From the NCBI RefSeq assembly GCF_014842075.1, contig NZ_JACYVA010000004.1, forward strand, positions 248,001 to 312,000: DNA of 64,000 nucleotides, given 5' to 3'. The position numbers and the translations under genes were made by a program. Under the pieces are notes generated by a model that searched no databases, was not told the DNA's origin, and was given only the letters and a program-made list of their open reading frames with translations. The DNA comes from Sphingomonas sp. CFBP 13720. GTDB taxonomy: Bacteria > Pseudomonadota > Alphaproteobacteria > Sphingomonadales > Sphingomonadaceae. Positions within the stretch are counted from its first letter, which is position 1; each line of letters begins with the position of its first letter. Shown here in pieces: positions 9,557 through 18,358 of the stretch.

Positions 9557-11872
9557 CTATCCCGCCAGTCGCGCTTGCGCTTCGCCTTCTAGGTCCGAAG
9601 CCAGCATCCGTTGAACCTCCGCTTCGACGATCGGCTTGCTGAAATAGAATCCCTGGATCTGGCTGCAACCCTGTTCCCGAAGGATGTCGAGCTGGCCGGC
9701 GTTTTCGACCCCTTCGGCGGTCGTCTCCATTCCAAGCGCTTCGGCGAGGGTGGTGATCGAGCGGATGATCGCGGTCGCGCCTTCGTTGCTGAGCAGATCG
9801 ATGATGAAACTCCGGTCGATCTTGATCTTGTCGAACGGAAAGGCGCGCAGATAGCTGAGCGATGAATAGCCGGTCCCGAAATCATCGAGCGCAACGCGTA
9901 CGCCAAGCCGGCGCAGGCTGTGCAGCGAGGCGAGCGTCGTTTCGGGATTGTCGATGAACAGGCTTTCGGTAATCTCCAGCTCCAGCCGGCGCGGTGGCAG
10001 ACCGGTTTCGGACAAGGCCTGCAGAATCACCGCGCTAAGGCCGGGGCTGCGAAACTGTACCGGCGATACGTTCACTGCGACACGAACGTGATCCGGCCAC
10101 GTACACGCCACTCGGCACGCCTCGCGTACTACCCATTCACCGATCGGCACGATCAGCCCGGTGTCTTCGGCTAACGGAATGAAGTCGACCGGCGAGACCA
10201 TGCCCCGCTCGGGATGGTTCCATCGCAACAGCGCTTCAAACGCCGATACCCGCGATTCCGACAGGTTGAACAGCGGCTGGAACATCAAGGACAGCTGCCC
10301 TTCGTTGATCGCGTCGTGCAGATCGAGTTCCATCTGGCGCCGTTTGCGCGCTTCGGCATCCATTCCCGGCTCGAAGAAGCGATAGCCACCGCGGCCGTCG
10401 TGCTTCGCGCGGTACAGGGCAAGGTCGGCGTTTCTGGCAAGCGTCACCGGTTCGTCGCCGTCGGTTCCGAGGATGGCGATGCCGATGCTGGTGCCGGGGA
10501 CGATGCGATGTTCGTTGACGATACACGGCTCCGCCACGATGCGTGTTAGTTCATATGCGGCACGGTCGAGCGGGCGCTGCGCATCGTCGAGCACCAGCGC
10601 GAATTCATCGCCGCCAAGCCGCGCGACGAACCCGCCGTCGGCAAAAGCGCTCAGCCGCCGTGCAATCTCGCATAGCAGGGCATCGCCGGTGGGATGGCCC
10701 AGCGTATCGTTCACGGCCTTGAACTGGTCGAGATCGAGACAGAACAACGCCTGTTGCCGACCGACGACCGGGCGGGCGAGCGTCGTCGCAAGATGCTCGC
10801 GAAGCAGCACGCGATTGGCCAGTCCGGTAAGGCTGTCGTGCAGCGCCATGTGCGTAATCTGGCGCTCGCGTTCCCCGATGTCGTCGACCATGCGGTTGAA
10901 ACTGGCTGCCAGTGTGCCGAGTTCGTCGCGCGTCTCGACCGCGACCTGCGCGTAATTTCCCTTCGCCACCATCCGGGCGGCATGATCCAGCGCGGCGATC
11001 GGCCGGGTGATGCGCCGGGCAAGCAGCCAGCTTCCCGCCGCCGCCGCCGCCACCCCGACGATGCCGCATGTCAACAGCAGCCAGAGCATCGGGCTGTACT
11101 GGGCGAGCGCATCCGTAATGCTGTGCTGAAGCAACAGCATCTGCGGTTCATCGTCGTGGAACGTCGGGATCGGCGATGCCTGGATCAACGTGCGTGATCC
11201 GGCAACGTCGCGTTCGATCGGGACGCCGCTGCGCTGCTCCGGCGACAGCGTCGATGCGGGTACGATACGCGGTGCGAGGTCGATCGACGACAGCCTCGAA
11301 AGCTGCGCCATTTCCCGACCGTCTAGCGCATTGGCGAACACGACCCAGCCGATCGTCACCGGCGCCTTGACCGGCGCGGCGGCGGCGTTGAAGCGCATGG
11401 TGCCGACGCGCAATACGCCCTGGCTTCGGCCGTCCTCCAGCGCGCTGCGCATATGCTCGGCATCGGCGGGGGCGATCGTGCCGCGGAACCCGACGATTTC
11501 GTGATCGGCGCTGACGAGGAACGCCTGATCCAGATCGAGCCGCCCGCGCAGTGAATCGAGCGCGGAGGCGATCGTCGGGGCGTCCCCGGTCGCCACTGCA
11601 CCGCGAAAGCCGAAGTCGGCCGCGAGCACCTTGCTCGCATCTCCAAGCTGGGCATATCGCATCGCCGTCACCCGGTCGAACACCTTGGCACCGGCAGTCA
11701 TCTCCCGCTTGATCATCCCTTCGGCACTGGCGTTGATCCCGGTCCACGCGCCGATCAGGATCAACGCGGTCGCGATCGCGAACAGCGCCGCGTAGAACAG
11801 CGTCAGCTTCGCCGACAGCGAACTGCGAATCCGGCTGCTGGCCGAACGTAACCGGCTGGTTTCACGCGCCAT
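9557..11872 (-). CDS. Membrane GGDEF-EAL protein (cyclic-di-GMP cyclase/phosphodiesterase)
   Basis: 771 residues. Membrane helices near 22-44 and 270-292 flank a periplasmic sensor region of about 225 residues; then HAMP (RRITRPIAALDHAARM), GGDEF domain with intact FVARLGGDEFALVL, and EAL domain with intact FEALLRWNHPERG, plus LEITESLFIDN and VALDDFGTGYSSL. Both catalytic signatures are preserved, so the protein may make or degrade cyclic-di-GMP, or switch. The start MARETSR overlaps no upstream gene but lies 5 bases after the cupredoxin-like gene, so the two form an operon; the sensor may respond to the same redox or metal state. The longer open frame upstream is not used. Confidence 0.93.
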   Translation of the reverse strand: MARETSRLRSASSRIRSSLSAKLTLFYAALFAIATALILIGAWTGINASAEGMIKREMTAGAKVFDRVTAMRYAQLGDASKVLAADFGFRGAVATGDAPTIASALDSLRGRLDLDQAFLVSADHEIVGFRGTIAPADAEHMRSALEDGRSQGVLRVGTMRFNAAAAPVKAPVTIGWVVFANALDGREMAQLSRLSSIDLAPRIVPASTLSPEQRSGVPIERDVAGSRTLIQASPIPTFHDDEPQMLLLQHSITDALAQYSPMLWLLLTCGIVGVAAAAAGSWLLARRITRPIAALDHAARMVAKGNYAQVAVETRDELGTLAASFNRMVDDIGERERQITHMALHDSLTGLANRVLLREHLATTLARPVVGRQQALFCLDLDQFKAVNDTLGHPTGDALLCEIARRLSAFADGGFVARLGGDEFALVLDDAQRPLDRAAYELTRIVAEPCIVNEHRIVPGTSIGIAILGTDGDEPVTLARNADLALYRAKHDGRGGYRFFEPGMDAEARKRRQMELDLHDAINEGQLSLMFQPLFNLSESRVSAFEALLRWNHPERGMVSPVDFIPLAEDTGLIVPIGEWVVREACRVACTWPDHVRVAVNVSPVQFRSPGLSAVILQALSETGLPPRRLELEITESLFIDNPETTLASLHSLRRLGVRVALDDFGTGYSSLSYLRAFPFDKIKIDRSFIIDLLSNEGATAIIRSITTLAEALGMETTAEGVENAGQLDILREQGCSQIQGFYFSKPIVEAEVQRMLASDLEGEAQARLAG

Positions 11873-11877
11873 CGTCC

Positions 11878-12483
11878 TCAACGCAGAACGACGATGATAC
11901 GCTTGGCGATGTCGCCGTTGACGGGGACGTCGAGCGGAAACGTAATTTCGTTCAGCTTCGATTTCAGACGTGGATGCCAGATCGTGAGACGCGCCTTGCC
12001 CCCGCCGACCCCGGCGATCCGCGTGTCGCCCGCTGCGCCGGTCTTGTTGGCGAACGGGGTATCGACGACACGGATAAAGCCCGACATGGCATCGTGGATG
12101 TTGCAACCCAGGGCGACCGCACCGGCGCTGGTGAAGGTGTAGCTGCGGCTTTCGTCCCGCGCGAACAGTTTCAATTCAAACTTCGCGGGTCGGGAGAAAC
12201 TGTACACATGATGGCGCACCTTGTCGCGATTTGGAAAGGTGACGGTGGCACCGACCGGTACGATCAAGGTGCCGGGATTGAACGCGATGTTTTGTTGGAC
12301 CATCGTGTTCGGCCAGGGGAAGCGAATTGGTCCGGCAGGTACGCCTGCATCGGGTTTGATGGTAACCACCGCATCGACGACGGGGTTGCCGTTGACGTCG
12401 ACGACGCGGACGTTGACGTTGCCCGCGATTGCCGGAACGGGGGCGGCAAGGCCAGCAGCGGCGAGCAGAAAGACGATCCTCAT
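11878..12483 (-). CDS. Exported cupredoxin-like protein (methylamine-utilisation/plastocyanin-like family)
   Basis: 201 residues with signal peptide MRIVFLLAAAGLAAPVPAIA. The first domain resembles a carboxypeptidase-regulatory-like fold (NVRVVDVNGNPVVDAVVTIK); the second is cupredoxin-like (PVGATVTFPNRDKVRHHVYS, FSRPAKFELKLF, GAVALGCNIHDAMSGFIRVV). The His of RHHVYS and the Cys and His of LGCNIHDAM are where type-1 copper ligands lie, so copper binding is plausible but the usual Met ligand (HDAM) is a guess. The start lies just before a divergent promoter shared with the DUF3034 gene. Co-transcribed with the GGDEF-EAL receptor. Confidence 0.78.
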   Translation of the reverse strand: MRIVFLLAAAGLAAPVPAIAGNVNVRVVDVNGNPVVDAVVTIKPDAGVPAGPIRFPWPNTMVQQNIAFNPGTLIVPVGATVTFPNRDKVRHHVYSFSRPAKFELKLFARDESRSYTFTSAGAVALGCNIHDAMSGFIRVVDTPFANKTGAAGDTRIAGVGGGKARLTIWHPRLKSKLNEITFPLDVPVNGDIAKRIIVVLR

Positions 12484-12568
12484 TGCGCTGCTATCGGCGC
12501 AAAGCGTCAAGCTCCGGTAAATACCGATGCATTCGCAGGATGTTGTCAACGCTGCTTTAATTGCCCGC

Positions 12569-13468
12569 ATGCGATGCGGCGTCATGCATCGTTGCTCTCC
12601 TCTCCGCCTGTCCCTCTTCGCCGCATGCGCCGTTCCTGTCGGTGCGGTGTCCGCCGCCGGGCAGGATTTCGGCGCGCCGGGCAAGTTGCTGCTGACCAAT
12701 GGGGTCAGCACGATCGAGGGCGCTGCCGGCGGCGGCCTGACGCCGTGGGCGGTAATCGCGGGGAATGCCACGAAAGACGGCATCGGCGCGCAGGCGGCGG
12801 CAAGCATCGTCGAACTGCCTGATTACGACTTCACGAGTATTTCCGGGACCGTCGGCGCATGGAACCGCATCGAACTAAGCTATGCGCGGCAAGTGTTGGA
12901 CACCAATAGGGTCGGTGGGGCGCTGGGCCTCGGCAACGACTTCAAGTTCGACCAGGACGTATTCGGCATCAAGATGCGGATCGCCGGCGATGTGGTCTAT
13001 GGGCCCGAATGGATGCCGTCGATCGCGGTCGGCGCGCAGTATAAGAAAAGCCTCGATGCGCCCGTCGTGCAGGCAATCGGTGCCGCGCATGGCGAGGGCG
13101 CGGAATATTATGCCGTCGCGACAAAGCTGTTCCTCCGCTGGTCGCTGCTCGCCAACGTCACCGTGCGGGCGACCAAGGCGAACCAGCTTGGACTGTTGGG
13201 GCACGGCGGCGCGTTGGGTGACAGACACCGGCTCCAGTGGGAAGGCTCGATCGCCCATCAGCTTTCCCGGCGGCTCGTGATCGGTACGGAATTCCGGTCC
13301 AAGCCGAGCAATCTGGCGATCGCGCGCGAGGACGACTGGTTCGACATCTTCGCCGCCTACGGCATCAACCGTCATCTCACTGCGACCATCGCCTATACCG
13401 ACCTCGGTTCCGTCGCGACGTTCGACAGACAACGCGGCATGCTGCTCCAGATTCAGGGCAGCTTCTGA
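12569..13468 (+). CDS. DUF3034-family outer-membrane protein
   Basis: About 299 residues. A signal peptide with core LRLSLFAACAVPVGAVSA is preceded by two possible in-frame ATGs (12569 and 12584); neither has a good ribosome site, so the start is uncertain by five residues. The mature part starts with GKLLLTNGVSTIEGAAGGGL and PWAVIAGNATKDG, shows alternating beta strands (VGAWNRIELSYARQVLD, GIKMRIAGDVVYG, TATIAYTDLGSVATF) and ends in a hydrophobic strand LQIQGSF, as for a small beta-barrel. DUF3034 has no settled function. It is followed at 23 bases by the globin, suggesting one transcript. Confidence 0.8.
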   Translation: MRCGVMHRCSPLRLSLFAACAVPVGAVSAAGQDFGAPGKLLLTNGVSTIEGAAGGGLTPWAVIAGNATKDGIGAQAAASIVELPDYDFTSISGTVGAWNRIELSYARQVLDTNRVGGALGLGNDFKFDQDVFGIKMRIAGDVVYGPEWMPSIAVGAQYKKSLDAPVVQAIGAAHGEGAEYYAVATKLFLRWSLLANVTVRATKANQLGLLGHGGALGDRHRLQWEGSIAHQLSRRLVIGTEFRSKPSNLAIAREDDWFDIFAAYGINRHLTATIAYTDLGSVATFDRQRGMLLQIQGSF

Positions 13469-13491
13469 CGTTCATTTTTCGGAGACTCCGC

Positions 13492-13977
13492 ATGTTCCTT
13501 GCTGCGATCACGCTGATCCTGATGGCTGGGCCGCAGGACGGCACTCCTGCGATACCGGGCGAAGCACCCGTCGAGCGTTATCGGGAAGATCGCGCCAACG
13601 CTGGCGCGCTTCCCTTCAGAGGCGACGACATGGCCCGCGCGTTCAACGGGCAGGATGGCATCCGGCGGATCGTCGGACGTTTCGTTTCGGCCAATTTCGC
13701 CGATCCGCGGGTCGGCGAAATTTTCATGAATCAGGACCGGTCGCGCCTCGAACGCGTGCTGTTCGAGCAATTCTGCTATATCCTCAATGCCGGCTGCACC
13801 TACACCGGCCGCGACATGCGCAGCGCACACAAGAATATGGGTGTGCAGCAGGCTGATATGAACCGTGTGGTCGAGAATCTTCAAAAGGCGATGCGCGCAG
13901 AACATGTCTCATTTGCCGCACAGAATCGTTTTCTGGCCAAGCTCGCGCCAATGCGCCGGGACATCGTGGGGCGATGA
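13492..13977 (+). CDS. Group 1 truncated hemoglobin with N-terminal export signal
   Basis: 161 residues. An N-terminal hydrophobic segment (MFLAAITLILMAG) precedes the globin, which begins near residue 45 (FNGQDGIRRIVGRFVSANFA). The proximal heme histidine is in MRSAHKNMGV, the normal trHb1 position, with VLFEQFCYILNAGCTYTGR upstream. The leader suggests export to the periplasm, which is less common than the cytosolic form. The ATG at 13492 follows CGGAGA. It probably shares an mRNA with the DUF3034 gene and lies opposite the cupredoxin/GGDEF-EAL genes; binding of O2 or NO is likely from the family, but the partner is not known. Confidence 0.85.
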   Translation: MFLAAITLILMAGPQDGTPAIPGEAPVERYREDRANAGALPFRGDDMARAFNGQDGIRRIVGRFVSANFADPRVGEIFMNQDRSRLERVLFEQFCYILNAGCTYTGRDMRSAHKNMGVQQADMNRVVENLQKAMRAEHVSFAAQNRFLAKLAPMRRDIVGR

Positions 13978-14060
13978 CATTAGTATTAGTCTGCCGACGC
14001 AAAAGAATGACCGGCTCAACCTGACAGCAAACCGCTAGTCTTCTTTCTGCGCCAGGGACG

Positions 14061-14096
14061 GGGAGGGGGCGGATGCTAACGCTAACGCCCCCTCCC
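14061..14096. terminator. 11-bp hairpin between convergent globin and RTX genes
   Basis: GGGAGGGGGCG (14061-14071) and CGCCCCCTCCC (14086-14096) with a 14-base loop. It lies 84 bases past the globin stop and 13 bases past the RTX gene stop. No T-run is present on either strand. Confidence 0.6.
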
Positions 14097-14109
14097 GATC
14101 GATAGCGTG

Positions 14110-16407
14110 TCAGGCCGACAGATCGTCCGTGCCCGTCGCGGTCGAACCGACACGGCTATAGACGAAATACTCGACCCCGTTCTGGATGACGGACCCGTCG
14201 AACTCCAGCGTGCGAACTGCGCCGGCGTTGATCCGCACGGCGGTTCCGCCAGCAAGGTCCAGCGTTCGGTCGGCACCGAAATCGATCCGTCCGTCTCCAT
14301 CGGCGTCGGCAATGGCGGACGTGGTCACGATCCGGTCGTCATTGCCAAAACCGTTGATCCGGTCGTTCCCGAGATCCAGTCCAAGCGCGGTATCGAACAG
14401 GAACGTACGGCCGCCCGACGCACCGTTCAGGACGTCATCGGCCAGCGTCCCTTCGGTCATCCCCGGAAGGCGCGTGGCGGCATCGGCATAGGCGAAGCCA
14501 CCATCGGCAAGTTGCCCCAGCAGGCGCAGCCCGGTCATCGGATCGATCGCCGTGAACGCGACGGTATCGCCGCCGCCCAGATCGAGCACGTTGTTCATCC
14601 CGAACATGATGATACCGTCATTATTCGAATCACGCAGACGACTGTCGGATACGAACAGGTCGACCTTTGAAAAATCGATGATGGTATCGTTTCCGACATT
14701 GCCCGCCGGCGAATATTCGAAACGATCGCTGCCAGCCCCGCCGATGAACCGATCGTCTCCGGCTCCGCCTTCCAACCGGTCATTGCCCGCGCCTCCGACC
14801 AGAAAGTCGTTCGCCAGACCGCCGGTGATGACGTCGTCGCCCATACCGCCGTTATAGTAATAGGACCGCGCAGGCTGAACCGCCGTCAGCGTGTCGCCGA
14901 CCATCGTGCCCAAGGTGACGACTTCGAACCCGTCGCCCCGCTGCACGCCGCTGACCAGATCGCGCACGTCGAACGCGACCCCGGTTCCGGCGACGAAGGT
15001 GATCCCCTCGTCGTCGACGCGGCTGATCGACCCGGTCAATCCGTCGCTGCCATCCTCTGCCTGCAACCGGACCGCAAGGCCGCCGTCCTGATTGGCCATC
15101 GTGTTGCTGTCGTTGACGTTGCCGTTCCCGACCTGTGCGGACGTGAAGGTCAGGCGGACCTGACCTGCCATGGTGCGGTTGACGACAACCACGTCCGCGC
15201 CGTCGCCCAGATCGACTGAATCGCTACCGTCGGTAGTGACGTTCATCGTCACCGTGTCGGTGCCGCTTCCGCCGAACAGTGTGTCGTTCCCGCCTCCGCC
15301 GATAAAGCTGTCATTGCCTTCGTTGCCCGACAGCCGATCGTTGCCGCCACCGCCGACCAGAAAGTCGTTGCCCGTTCCGGCGACGACCACATCGTCGCCC
15401 ATGCCCGCATTGTAATAGAAGTTCTGCCCCGCCCGGAACGGCGGAAAGAAGGTCAGCGCGTCAGCCCCGCCAGTGCCCAGAACGACGCCTTCGAACGTGT
15501 CACCACGCGCCGCGCCCGAGACGAGATCCCGCACGTCCATCGTGATGCCCTGTGTCCCGGCCACGAAGGTGATACCCTCGTCGTCGAACCGCGATACCGG
15601 ACCAACCGGCACGCCGGACGCATCCTCCGACTGCACGCGCACGGCAAGGCTACCGTCCTGATTGAGCATCGTGCCGGCGTCGCTGGCCGTGCCGTTGCCG
15701 ACTTCGGCCGAAGTGAAGGTTATCCGTACATTGCCGGTTCCGCCATCGGTCCGCTCGAACCGGACGGTATCGTTGCCTGCGCCAAGGTCGACGCGGTCGC
15801 TGCCATCGTTGAGCAGATCGAAACTGTAGCTGTCGTCGCCGTCGCCGCCGTCCACGATATCGTCACCCGAACCACCGGCAATGATATCGTTGCCGGCACC
15901 TGTCGAAATTCTATCGTCGCCGCCAGCGCCGAACGCCACGTCATCCGCCGAACCGGTGGTCAGTATGTCGTCGCCACCGCCGCCGTTCAGCAATCCGCGA
16001 ACGTTACCGGTATCGAACACGTCGTCACCATTGTCCGTACCGTCCAGATTTACCGATTCGAACCCGGTTACGAACGTTCCGTCCGACGCCGTTCCGGACC
16101 CGGTCGCGTCCAGCACCAGCCGGATCGGCGGGGCCGAGCCCGCGACGGGTCCGTTGAAGTTAAAATTGAGCGACAGGAAATCGTCGCCTGCGCCACCGTC
16201 GAGCTGGTCGAGACGGCCGCCGATGACGCTGTCGTTGCCGTCACCCGCGTCGACCACGTCGCGGCGGGGCGCGATCGATCCGGCGAAGATGTTGGAAGGT
16301 CGGTCGACCGAGTCGATCACGTCGTTCCCGGCCAGGCCATTGATGACGTCCTCGTCCTCGGTGCCGATCAGAACATTGTCGCCGTTGTCGCCGTTTACGG
16401 TGGCCAT
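14110..16407 (-). CDS. RTX (hemolysin-type calcium-binding repeat) protein
   Basis: 765 residues, no N-terminal signal, start MATVNGDNGDNVLIGTEDED with GGAGGAACC in front. Glycine/aspartate nonapeptide repeats (for example GGGGNDRLSGNEGNDSF and GGAGNDRLEGGAGDDRF) occur in at least four blocks, near residues 10-75, 140-190, 335-380 and 520-562. Residues about 196-370 and 386-557 are two copies of one roughly 190-residue unit. The C-terminal 180 residues hold more GND-type blocks and end in an acidic ATGTDDLSA, consistent with type I secretion. Such proteins are exported and fold in calcium. No secretion genes are in the window and no enzymatic domain is recognised. Confidence 0.9.
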   Translation of the reverse strand: MATVNGDNGDNVLIGTEDEDVINGLAGNDVIDSVDRPSNIFAGSIAPRRDVVDAGDGNDSVIGGRLDQLDGGAGDDFLSLNFNFNGPVAGSAPPIRLVLDATGSGTASDGTFVTGFESVNLDGTDNGDDVFDTGNVRGLLNGGGGDDILTTGSADDVAFGAGGDDRISTGAGNDIIAGGSGDDIVDGGDGDDSYSFDLLNDGSDRVDLGAGNDTVRFERTDGGTGNVRITFTSAEVGNGTASDAGTMLNQDGSLAVRVQSEDASGVPVGPVSRFDDEGITFVAGTQGITMDVRDLVSGAARGDTFEGVVLGTGGADALTFFPPFRAGQNFYYNAGMGDDVVVAGTGNDFLVGGGGNDRLSGNEGNDSFIGGGGNDTLFGGSGTDTVTMNVTTDGSDSVDLGDGADVVVVNRTMAGQVRLTFTSAQVGNGNVNDSNTMANQDGGLAVRLQAEDGSDGLTGSISRVDDEGITFVAGTGVAFDVRDLVSGVQRGDGFEVVTLGTMVGDTLTAVQPARSYYYNGGMGDDVITGGLANDFLVGGAGNDRLEGGAGDDRFIGGAGSDRFEYSPAGNVGNDTIIDFSKVDLFVSDSRLRDSNNDGIIMFGMNNVLDLGGGDTVAFTAIDPMTGLRLLGQLADGGFAYADAATRLPGMTEGTLADDVLNGASGGRTFLFDTALGLDLGNDRINGFGNDDRIVTTSAIADADGDGRIDFGADRTLDLAGGTAVRINAGAVRTLEFDGSVIQNGVEYFVYSRVGSTATGTDDLSA

Positions 16408-16778
16408 CGCGGTTCCTCCCTAAAACGCATCCGGGACGGGCCATCTGACCATCGATCCACCGGTGCTATTGGACAGGTACGTTGGCTCGAAACAAATAGT
16501 TGCGGGGAAATTAACGATGATGTGATCTGTCACGGAAGGTCCGGCAAAACCGGGCCGCCGTTGCATTCCGCCAATGAACAACGCGCGACCAGTTACGATG
16601 ATCGCGAGCGACGCCACCCAAGCGCTGCGCTCGAACATCACGCGCGCTCGGTCTCCATCCTTCGCATCGTACCGACGGTGCCCTCGTTCCGACACCGCCG
16701 TGATACCGTACCATATTGGCCTGACTGCCAAATGTTCTGTGCCGATACGCCTGCCCGGTTCCGGGTCGGCGGTTCTCG
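16408..16778. other. Intergenic region upstream of the RTX gene
   Basis: About 370 bases, lower in GC than the surroundings in its first half. It holds the RTX promoter. A TGTGATCTGTCAC-like dyad near 16528-16541 has a 4-base spacer, so it is not a normal CRP-type site. Frames here look non-coding. Confidence 0.45.
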
Positions 16779-17405
16779 CTAGGCGACAGGGCCAGGATGC
16801 CGCGTGGTGGACGTCTCGGATGCGATCACCGCCATGGCGTGATCCACAAAACGCGCCTTCTCGCCGACCGGGGCAATGTAATGCAGCGCGTCGCGCGCCT
16901 TGTCGGTCGAGCCGCCGCGCGCGATCATCCACGCGGCCAGATAGGGCGCGGCAAGACAGCCGCCGGCGGTTGCGACGTTGCCATGCGCGGCGAACGGCGC
17001 GTCGATCACGGTGACGCCCGCCTCGATCACCCACGGCTTGGTGGTGAGATCGGTACAGGCGGGCAGGTCGCCGATCAGCCCCAGCTTCGCCAGCAGCAGC
17101 GTTCCCGAACATTGCGCCGCGATCAGTTGCCGCGACGGATCGAGGCGAAGGCGGGCAAGCATCGCCGCATCCGCGGCGATCTCACGCGTTCGGATGCCGC
17201 TGCCGATCAGGACCGCGTCCGCTTCCTACACGAACGCGAGCGGGCGCTGGCGGTGGACGGTGACGCCGTTCATCGACGTCACGGTTTCGGTCGGCGCGGT
17301 AATGTGCGCGGCCCAGCCATGCGGACGCAGGCGGTTGATGATCGCGGCGGCGACGAACGAGTCGAGCTCGTTGAAGCCGTCGAAGGTCAGGATCGCGACC
17401 TGCAT
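16779..17405 (-). pseudogene. DJ-1/PfpI-family gene interrupted by an in-frame TAG
   Basis: One continuous frame reads MQVAILTFDGFNELDSFVAA to HRQRPLAFV, then TAG at 17228-17226, and continues without shift EADAVLIGSGIRTREIA and AAQCSGTLLLAKLGLIGDL to the stop at 16779. Without the TAG it would be a 208-residue DJ-1/PfpI protein with the nucleophile Cys in AAQCSGT. The N-terminal fragment is 59 residues, too short to work alone. The ATG overlaps the stop of the phzF-like gene by one base (TGATG), so the pair was co-translated. The rest of the sequence shows no decay, so the nonsense change looks recent. Confidence 0.85.
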
Positions 17406-18271
17406 CAGCCTTGCGTCCGGCCGGCGAACAGCGTCCGCGTCGCACCGGCGACCCAGACCTGTCCGCTCTCGTCCTGCGAGACATGGATGCGTCCTGTTCG
17501 TCCCAGTCGCGTGCCCTGCGCGGCGATATAGCTGCCAGTCGCCCGACCGGTGGTGAACAGCCATTGGCCGACCGAGGCGTTCAGGCTGCCCGTCACCGGG
17601 TCCTCGATCAGCCCGCCATGGGCGTCGGTGAAGAGCGCGCGCAATTCGAACGCGACCTCGCCGCCGGGTGCATGCGGACCGACGATCCCGACGTCGATGT
17701 GCTCGGGATGATGCCGCGCTGGCTCGACCGCCAGCACCGCCTCCGCCGACTCCAGCATCACTGCGATCCAGCCCGGGCCGTTATCCGCCCACGCCGCATC
17801 GACGATCGCCGCGCGGTCGATCCGCAGCAATTCGGCGACCTGCACGATCTCGGCCTCGGTCGGCGTGCCGCCGCGCAGCAGCGGTGGTGCCGCGAAGGCG
17901 AGCCGGTCGCCGTCGTGCCGGATCGTCACCAGCCCGACGCCACATTCCTGCACGATCACGCCGTCCCGCTTCGGCTGCCCGCCCGCTTCCAGCCAGGCAT
18001 GCGCGCTGCCCAGGGTCGGGTGGCCGGCGAAGGGAAGTTCGTGCGCCATGGTGAAGATGCGAACCCGATAGTCCGCCGCCGGATCGGTCGGCGGCAACAG
18101 GAAGGCCGTTTCCGAGAAGTTCAGCCAGCCGGCGATCGCCTGCATCTCTTCCGTCGTCAGTCCCTCGGCATCGCCGATGACGGCCAGCGGGTTGCCGGCC
18201 AGCGGATCGGTGCCGAACACGTCGACGAGGCGAAAGGGGCGGGTCACGGTGGCGGGGTCTCCTGTTGGCAA
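17405..18271 (-). CDS. PhzF-family isomerase-like protein
   Basis: 288 residues, the normal size. PhzF-type fold (two similar halves): RLVDVFGTDPLAGNPLAVI and NFSETAFLLP with the conserved catalytic-type Glu at residue 54, then FTMAHELPFAGHPTLGSAHAW. The C-terminal half has EDPVTGSLNASVGQWL, the expected glycine-rich loop. PhzF itself isomerises a phenazine precursor, but most relatives do not make phenazines and their substrate is unknown; no other phenazine gene is here. It is transcribed away from the MocR regulator, with a 87-base divergent region between, and overlaps the start of the DJ-1/PfpI gene. Confidence 0.88.
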   Translation of the reverse strand: MPTGDPATVTRPFRLVDVFGTDPLAGNPLAVIGDAEGLTTEEMQAIAGWLNFSETAFLLPPTDPAADYRVRIFTMAHELPFAGHPTLGSAHAWLEAGGQPKRDGVIVQECGVGLVTIRHDGDRLAFAAPPLLRGGTPTEAEIVQVAELLRIDRAAIVDAAWADNGPGWIAVMLESAEAVLAVEPARHHPEHIDVGIVGPHAPGGEVAFELRALFTDAHGGLIEDPVTGSLNASVGQWLFTTGRATGSYIAAQGTRLGRTGRIHVSQDESGQVWVAGATRTLFAGRTQG

Positions 18272-18358
18272 TGATGCACCTTATCGCGGGCGGGCTGGCG
18301 CTGACAGATACGCAGCGGTACGATCGCGCCGAACTGTACTGGCGAAAGCAGCAGCACG

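Noticed and set aside
16520-16545. CRP/FNR-like site TGTGATCTGTCAC
   Set aside because: The centre is 4 rather than 6 bases, so the half-sites are not in phase for a CRP-type dimer.
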